Of a stretch of DNA of 38,113 nt, positions 34,069-38,113 are shown in pieces. Positions within the stretch are counted from its first letter, which is position 1; every line of letters starts with the position of its first letter. Under the pieces are notes generated by a model that saw nothing but the letters and a program-made list of their open reading frames with translations, ran no database searches and was not told the DNA's origin. Location of the stretch: NCBI GenBank assembly GCA_025934135.1, contig JAICYR010000012.1, positions 1 to 38,113 of the forward strand, read 5' to 3'. The stretch is from Acidobacteriaceae bacterium. GTDB lineage: Bacteria; Acidobacteriota; Terriglobia; Terriglobales; Acidobacteriaceae. The translations under genes were made by a program, and so were the position numbers.

Positions 34069-34964
34069 TCGGCTTCCTCTTTGCGTTTGCGCGCCGCACG
34101 ATGCGCCGCGAACTCCGCAGGCGTGGGAATCGGCTCCAGGTCCTCGCCCGCGAACATGGCGCGGAAAAACTCCAGCATCTCGTCGCGCAGCAATCCGTTC
34201 GTCGCCAGAATCTCCTGGCTGTCCAGCCGGAACGTGCTGCCGTCGAACCGGGTCATGCTGCCGCCCGCCTCCGTCACCAGGAGCGCGCCTGCCGCCGTGT
34301 CCCATGGATTCAGATTGAACTCCCAATACGCATCCATGCGCCCGCACGCCGTGTAGGCCAAGTCGAGCGCCGCCGAGCCTGCGCGCCGCACACCATGCGA
34401 GCGCAGCGTGAACTGCTGATAAAAATAAATGTTCGGATTCTTGTGCCGCTTGCGGCTGGGGAATCCCGTGGCCACCAGCGCCTCGGCCAGCACCGGTGTG
34501 CGAGAGACGTGAATCGGCGCGCCGTTCAGGTATGCGCCCCGGCCCTTTTCAGCCGTGAACAACTCCTCGCGGAGCGGATCATAAATGACCCCTGCGACGA
34601 TCTCGCCATCTTCTCCGGCGGGCAGCGAAGGCCCGCGCCTCTCCAGACCCATCGATACGCAGAAGACCGGAAACCCGTGCGCGAAATTCGTTGTCCCGTC
34701 CAGCGGATCAATGTACCAGCGATATTCGCTCTCCAGATGCGACCGTGTTCCCTCTTCGCCGTAGATTCCATGGTCAGGAAACGCTGCGTGCAGCCGCTCC
34801 ACAATCAGCTTTTCCGAAGCGCGGTCCGCCTCCGTCACCAGGTCCACATCGCCCTTGTATTCGGTGGTCACGCCGCGATGATAATAGTCGCGCAGCAGTG
34901 CGCCGGCTTCCAGAGCGATGCGCGATGCTGGTTCGGCAAATGCCAGCGCTTCAGCCGAGCTCAT
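34065..34964 (-). CDS. Inositol monophosphatase family protein (SuhB/CysQ-like)
   Basis: A 299-residue magnesium-dependent phosphatase. Metal-binding motifs are GEEG with Glu70 and Glu71, DPLDGTTNF with Asp86 and Asp89, and NPWDTAAGALLVTEAGG near the C-terminal third. The N-terminal GALLRDYYHR and VTEADRASEKL fit the family. The substrate may be inositol 1-phosphate, fructose 1,6-bisphosphate or PAP, which motif reading cannot decide. The C-terminus carries about 35 extra basic residues (AAHRAARKRKEEAE). It overlaps both neighbours by four bases (ATGA), forming a compact operon with an Hfq-like protein and the glutaminyl cyclase. If it is CysQ-like it could link to sulfate metabolism, but this is speculation. 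Confidence 0.91.
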   Translation of the reverse strand: MSSAEALAFAEPASRIALEAGALLRDYYHRGVTTEYKGDVDLVTEADRASEKLIVERLHAAFPDHGIYGEEGTRSHLESEYRWYIDPLDGTTNFAHGFPVFCVSMGLERRGPSLPAGEDGEIVAGVIYDPLREELFTAEKGRGAYLNGAPIHVSRTPVLAEALVATGFPSRKRHKNPNIYFYQQFTLRSHGVRRAGSAALDLAYTACGRMDAYWEFNLNPWDTAAGALLVTEAGGSMTRFDGSTFRLDSQEILATNGLLRDEMLEFFRAMFAGEDLEPIPTPAEFAAHRAARKRKEEAE

Positions 34965-35281
34965 TGCGCCGCGCCCGGCGCCGTGCCGTCCTCGCCAGGT
35001 TTGCGCGGTCGCCGCCCGGCCTGATCGCCTCTGCGCGACTGCTCGGAAAAGCTGCGACTCTGCTGCTTATAGATGAACAGGTTCGGCTTGCCTTCGCGCG
35101 TCAGCCGGATCATGCGGTCGTCGAAATACTCAATCCAGCCCGCCACACTTTCGCCGCCGCTCAGCTTCACATTTACCGGGACTTGCTTCTCGCTCAGGTA
35201 GCGCAGATACAGCGCCTCCTGTCCGGTTTCCCCGGCAGGCGGGCCCTTCTTCTGCCGCCGCGGCTTGTTGGTCAGAGACAT
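34961..35281 (-). CDS. Hfq-like (Sm-fold) RNA-binding protein with basic tail
   Basis: A 106-residue protein. Residues about 24-77 fit the Hfq/LSm fold: an N-terminal helix (ALYLRYLSEKQ), Sm1 strands (VPVNVKLSGGESVAGWIEYFDDRMIRL) and an Sm2-like end (NLFIYKQQSRSF). Canonical Hfq has YKHAIS at the end; here it is YKQQSRS, so the usual proximal-face residues are altered. The N-terminus is basic (NKPRRQKKGPP) and the C-terminus is a disordered Arg- and Gly-rich tail (RRGDQAGRRPRKPGEDGTAP). Similar divergent Hfq-like proteins are common in acidobacteria. It heads a three-gene operon with four-base overlaps. Confidence 0.8.
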   Translation of the reverse strand: MSLTNKPRRQKKGPPAGETGQEALYLRYLSEKQVPVNVKLSGGESVAGWIEYFDDRMIRLTREGKPNLFIYKQQSRSFSEQSRRGDQAGRRPRKPGEDGTAPGAAQ

Positions 35282-35316
35282 GCAACCATTCTAATCACTC
35301 TTGGTCCGGCCGTTGG

Positions 35317-36261
35317 CTATGGCTCCTGGCTGTCGTCGTCTGCCGGCTGCTGGCTGTTGGCCGCGTCCGGATAATACCCCGCCCGGTTCTGCACCGTGTA
35401 TGGACCGTTGGATGCGGGCGCGTGGGTCAGCTTTACAGAAATCTTCCGGAACTCGTCCCCCCGGCGCGAACGCTCAGGATAATAGCCCAGCAGATATTGT
35501 GTTCGCAGATTTTCCGAGACCTTGCGGAAAGCTTCGCGCAGGTCGCCCGAGTTCGCGTAATAGTATTGCCCGCCGGTCTCCTCCGAAAGCGCGATCATGG
35601 CGTGCTCGCCCTCCGTATCGCGTCCGGCGTCGGCCATGATCGGCACATCGATAATGCTGTACACCATCACCTGGCCGCGGCGCGCGGCATCGAGCGCCGT
35701 CGCATAGTCCACATCATTCTTGGTGTTGCCGCCGTCGGAGATCAGCACCAGCACCTTGCGTCCATGGCGCGGCTGGAGCCGCTGGGATGCCAGAAACACT
35801 GCGCTATAGAGCGCCGTCGCCGGGCCAAAATCCAGATGCCGCAGTCCCGCGTCAATCAGGCGGACATTGCACGTAAACGGGACCACCTCGCGCACGTCGG
35901 AGTTGAAGTCCATCAGGCCCAGCCGGTCCGCCGGACGCAGCAGCGCGCGGACAAATTCACGCGCGGCGGCCCTCTCCTGCGGAATGTCCTTGCGCGTGCT
36001 GCCGCTGGTGTCGATGGCCATCACAATCGAAAGCGGAACGCTGCTCTGCCGCTCGAAATACGTAATTTTCTGAGGATGCCCATCCTCGCTGAGCGCGAAA
36101 TCTTTTTGCGTGAGGCCCGGCACCGGAGCGCCGTGCGCGTCCGTCACGTTGACGAAAACATTCACCAGCCGGACATTCACGTGGATCGGCGGAGCCGTTT
36201 GCGCTTGCAGCATTGGCGCAGCGGCCAGCAGAAGCGACGCGAAGATCGGAATCGTTTTCAA
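35317..36261 (-). CDS. VWA-domain protein (VWFA-related acidobacterial domain, TIGR03436-like)
   Basis: A 314-residue exported protein. A Sec signal (TIPIFASLLLAAAPMLQA) precedes a short beta domain (NVRLVNVFVNVTDAHGAPVP, DFALSEDG) and a von Willebrand A domain with the metal-ion-dependent adhesion motif DTSGS at residues 84-88, a conserved LLRPADRLGLMDFNSDV strand, a Thr-containing loop and VLVLISDGGNTKNDVDY. This arrangement is characteristic of acidobacteria. The likely start is TTG 36261, preceded by GGAG and overlapping the stop of the MoaD-MoaE gene as TTGA. The frame continues upstream to 36300 but the coupled start gives a clean signal peptide. Function unknown; probably protein-protein contact in the periplasm. 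Confidence 0.88.
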   Translation of the reverse strand: MKTIPIFASLLLAAAPMLQAQTAPPIHVNVRLVNVFVNVTDAHGAPVPGLTQKDFALSEDGHPQKITYFERQSSVPLSIVMAIDTSGSTRKDIPQERAAAREFVRALLRPADRLGLMDFNSDVREVVPFTCNVRLIDAGLRHLDFGPATALYSAVFLASQRLQPRHGRKVLVLISDGGNTKNDVDYATALDAARRGQVMVYSIIDVPIMADAGRDTEGEHAMIALSEETGGQYYYANSGDLREAFRKVSENLRTQYLLGYYPERSRRGDEFRKISVKLTHAPASNGPYTVQNRAGYYPDAANSQQPADDDSQEP

Positions 36262-36920
36262 CGCGCAATCTCCGCCGGGAAAGGCTCGCCGTCCGCCCAC
36301 ACGGCCCCGTCCTCAAAGTGCTCTTTCTTCCAGATCGGAACGGTTTTCTTCAGCGTGTCGATGAGCCAGCGGCACGCGTCGAAAGCCGCGGCGCGATGCG
36401 GCGAGGCCACTACGATCAGCACACTGGTCTCGCCAACCGCAAGCTGCCCCAGCCGATGGATCAGGCGTATGTCCCGAATCTCAAAGTCCTGTACGGCCTT
36501 GTCCACAAGCGCGCGCATCTTCTTCAGCGCCATTTCCTCGTAGGCTTCATACACCAGATACAGCGTGCGCCGCCCCCGCGAGTTGTCGCGGACAATGCCG
36601 TCGAAGACCACCACCGCTCCGTCCGCACCGCGCTTCAGCCCGGCCACAAGGCTGTCCGCGTCAATGCGCTCGCGCGTGAGCGCAACCCGCTCGATCGCAC
36701 CGCCACTCACCGGAGGCAGCAGCGCAACCTCGTCTCCTTCGTGCAGCACGCGTTCCGGCTGCGCATATTCCTGATTCACAGCAACCGCCGCCGACCGGAA
36801 CGCCGGGGCCTCGTAGCGCGCGAGCAGATCGCTCACACGAGCGCCCTCCGGCAAATCCAGCGTCGAAGATTCGGAAATCAGGTCTTTGAGAATGCCAAAC
36901 ACGAGGATTCGGACGCGCAT
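36258..36920 (-). CDS. Fused MoaD-MoaE, molybdopterin synthase small and large subunits
   Basis: A 220-residue fusion that carries both subunits of molybdopterin synthase, which converts precursor Z (cPMP) to molybdopterin by two sulfur transfers. Residues 1-74 are MoaD, a ubiquitin-like fold ending in LLPPVSGG with Gly-Gly at 73-74, the site normally adenylated and thiocarboxylated. Residues from about 75 to 215 are MoaE (GAVVVFDGIVRDNSRGR, YLVYEAYEEMALKKM, VASPHRAAAFDACRW, VPIWKKEHFEDG), with Lys198 and Lys199 in the position of the catalytic lysines. Because the Gly-Gly is internal, it must be cut to become a terminal carboxylate. Comparable fusions exist (for instance MoaX of mycobacteria). 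It couples to the VWA gene by TTGA. Confidence 0.9.
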   Translation of the reverse strand: MRVRILVFGILKDLISESSTLDLPEGARVSDLLARYEAPAFRSAAVAVNQEYAQPERVLHEGDEVALLPPVSGGAIERVALTRERIDADSLVAGLKRGADGAVVVFDGIVRDNSRGRRTLYLVYEAYEEMALKKMRALVDKAVQDFEIRDIRLIHRLGQLAVGETSVLIVVASPHRAAAFDACRWLIDTLKKTVPIWKKEHFEDGAVWADGEPFPAEIAR

Positions 36921-36983
36921 TTCCCTCTCAGAATACCGCTCTTGTTAGACGGGAATGGGAGGAGAGAGTTTCCGGGCGCGGGT

Positions 36984-37517
36984 CTAACCCTGGCCTTCTT
37001 CAGGCGGATACCAGAGCCGACCATCCTCGACGCGGGCAAACGGAGTCATTTTGTGTGGCTGCCGCCGACTCTTGCCGTTTGCCGAATAGGTAATGTCCTC
37101 GACCGGAACGCCCCGCACCGTCAGCGCATCGCCCACCAGCGAGCGATGACAGCGCCACGGCACCGCCTCGGCGCACATGATGGCGGTGTGTTCCTGCGGA
37201 GCGAACTTGAGCAAGCCGTCCAGCCCGGCAGCGAACTCCGGCGTCTGCATGTAGTCGGCATACCCGCGAAAGCTGGCGTTGCGCCAGCCCATGTTGATGG
37301 AGTCCTTGCGCGTGTGGCGCAGCCCGCCCAGGTCGCGGAACCAGTAATATTTGATCCCAGCCGCTTCCAGCGAGGGCTTCAGGTTTTCCTGCGCGAACTG
37401 CGGGTTGTGGCGCGACTTCGGGACCGTGCGGATGTCGGCCAGCACCCGCACACCATTCTCCCGCAGGATCGACAGGAACGTCTCAATCGGCAGCGTGGAG
37501 TGGCCAATTGTCAGCAT
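36984..37517 (-). CDS. DUF488 family protein
   Basis: A 177-residue cytoplasmic protein. TIGHSTLPIETFLSIL starts the DUF488 fold, followed by VLADIRTVPKSRHNPQF, YYWFRDLGGLR, FRGYADYM and MCAEAVPWRCHRSLVGDAL. The conserved Arg-Asp, Cys and His-Arg residues point to an enzyme or DNA-related factor, but no reaction is established. Codon use and length are typical for the family. It stands alone between MoaD-MoaE and lon, with 63 bases on one side and about 98 on the other. Confidence 0.9.
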   Translation of the reverse strand: MLTIGHSTLPIETFLSILRENGVRVLADIRTVPKSRHNPQFAQENLKPSLEAAGIKYYWFRDLGGLRHTRKDSINMGWRNASFRGYADYMQTPEFAAGLDGLLKFAPQEHTAIMCAEAVPWRCHRSLVGDALTVRGVPVEDITYSANGKSRRQPHKMTPFARVEDGRLWYPPEEGQG

Positions 37518-37615
37518 AAATAAGCGCCAGAATACGCGATCCGCGACCAGCGCGAGCGGCCACTCCCAGTCCGTACTCCGTGCGGCGAAGCCGCGTGTGC
37601 CGGGACGGCCAGTCC

Positions 37616-38113
37616 TTATGCCACCGCGTTCTGCAGCACCTGCTCGCGCACATGTTCGTCGTGCTGCTCCTCGGTCGCGGAGTCAGGCAGCGCGATGGTC
37701 AGCACATCCTCGATGCGGCTGGCATAGTGGATGGTCACGCCTTCGGTCTGCTCCGGAGTCAGGTCTTCCTCCACGTTCTGGCGGTTCTCCGCCGGCAGGA
37801 TTATATCCGTCACGCCCGCGCGCTTCGCGGCCAGGAACTTCTCCTTGATGCCGCCCACCGGCAGCACGTTTCCGCTCAGCGTAATCTCGCCCGTCATCGC
37901 GGTCAGCGGACGCACCGGCGTATTCGTCATCAGCGAAGCCAGCGCCGTCGCCATCGTTACTCCCGCCGAAGGCCCGTCCTTGGGAATGGCCCCCGCCGGC
38001 ACGTGGATGTGAATGTCCACGTCCTTGGTGAAGTCCTCTTCCAAGTCCAGAGATTTGGCGTTTGAGCGCACCCAGGTCAGCGCAGCCTGCATCGACTCCT
38101 GCATCACCTCGCC
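37616..38113 (-). CDS. lon: ATP-dependent Lon protease, C-terminal end only
   Basis: The gene enters from the right edge and ends inside the window; the visible 165 residues start at [17 protein letters not shown]. They form the Lon protease domain: [21 protein letters not shown] with the catalytic serine in GPSAG, then [19 protein letters not shown] with the catalytic lysine in GGIKEK, and the closing [11 protein letters not shown] segment. The AAA+ part is outside the window. Lon degrades misfolded and regulatory proteins. The C-terminal tail ([20 protein letters not shown]) adds 25 residues of charged character that many Lon proteins have in shorter form. Confidence 0.95.
   Translation of the reverse strand, partial: GEVMQESMQAALTWVRSNAKSLDLEEDFTKDVDIHIHVPAGAIPKDGPSAGVTMATALASLMTNTPVRPLTAMTGEITLSGNVLPVGGIKEKFLAAKRAGVTDIILPAENRQNVEEDLTPEQTEGVTIHYASRIEDVLTIALPDSATEEQHDEHVREQVLQNAVA

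Noticed and set aside
36213-37523. A 436-codon open frame on the plus strand
   Set aside because: It is the antisense of the well-supported VWA, MoaD-MoaE and DUF488 genes. Its translation is Arg/His-rich with no domain, as expected for a shadow in GC-rich DNA.

Overview
The window most likely comes from an acidobacterium (Acidobacteriota, Terriglobia-like). The evidence is a von Willebrand A protein of the 'VWFA-related Acidobacterial domain' type, a giant TonB-dependent receptor with an N-terminal carboxypeptidase-like (Oar-type) domain and no SusD partner, many Tat-exported glycan enzymes and a plant-type glutaminyl cyclotransferase. The assignment rests on gene content; no rRNA, tRNA, CRISPR array or transposase was seen.

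Left flank (1-9.4 kb), mostly housekeeping: the 3' part of a TauE/SafE (TSUP) exporter overlapping a SemiSWEET sugar transporter, a Kch-like potassium channel, a DUF971 protein, a small membrane protein, a LOG-family nucleotide hydrolase, a UvrD/PcrA helicase with an unusual acidic insert, an unlisted 51-residue Lys/Arg-rich protein, an APC amino-acid permease that seems to start at a non-AUG codon, and a YegS-like lipid kinase.

Centre (9.5-33.2 kb), a glycan-degradation locus: a Tat-exported DUF5695-like protein and a GH31 glycosidase (+), a TonB receptor (-), a LacI-family regulator (-), three sulfatases of different subgroups (+), four tandem right-handed beta-helix proteins that look like polysaccharide lyases or hydrolases (+), a 7Fe ferredoxin (-) and a Sec-exported GH51 alpha-L-arabinofuranosidase (+). 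Nine of the ten exported soluble enzymes carry twin-arginine signals. A perfect 14-bp LacI-type palindrome sits just downstream of the -10 of the TonB receptor promoter, and a one-mismatch copy sits in the same place before the first beta-helix gene, with a weaker copy 132 bp upstream. I infer that the LacI protein jointly controls uptake and depolymerisation of a sulfated, probably arabinose-containing polysaccharide. The substrate cannot be read from the sequence.

Right flank (33.3-38.1 kb, all -): an overlapping Hfq-like / inositol monophosphatase / glutaminyl cyclotransferase operon, a fused MoaD-MoaE protein overlapping a VWA protein through a TTGA stop/start, a DUF488 protein, and the C-terminal end of Lon protease running off the edge.
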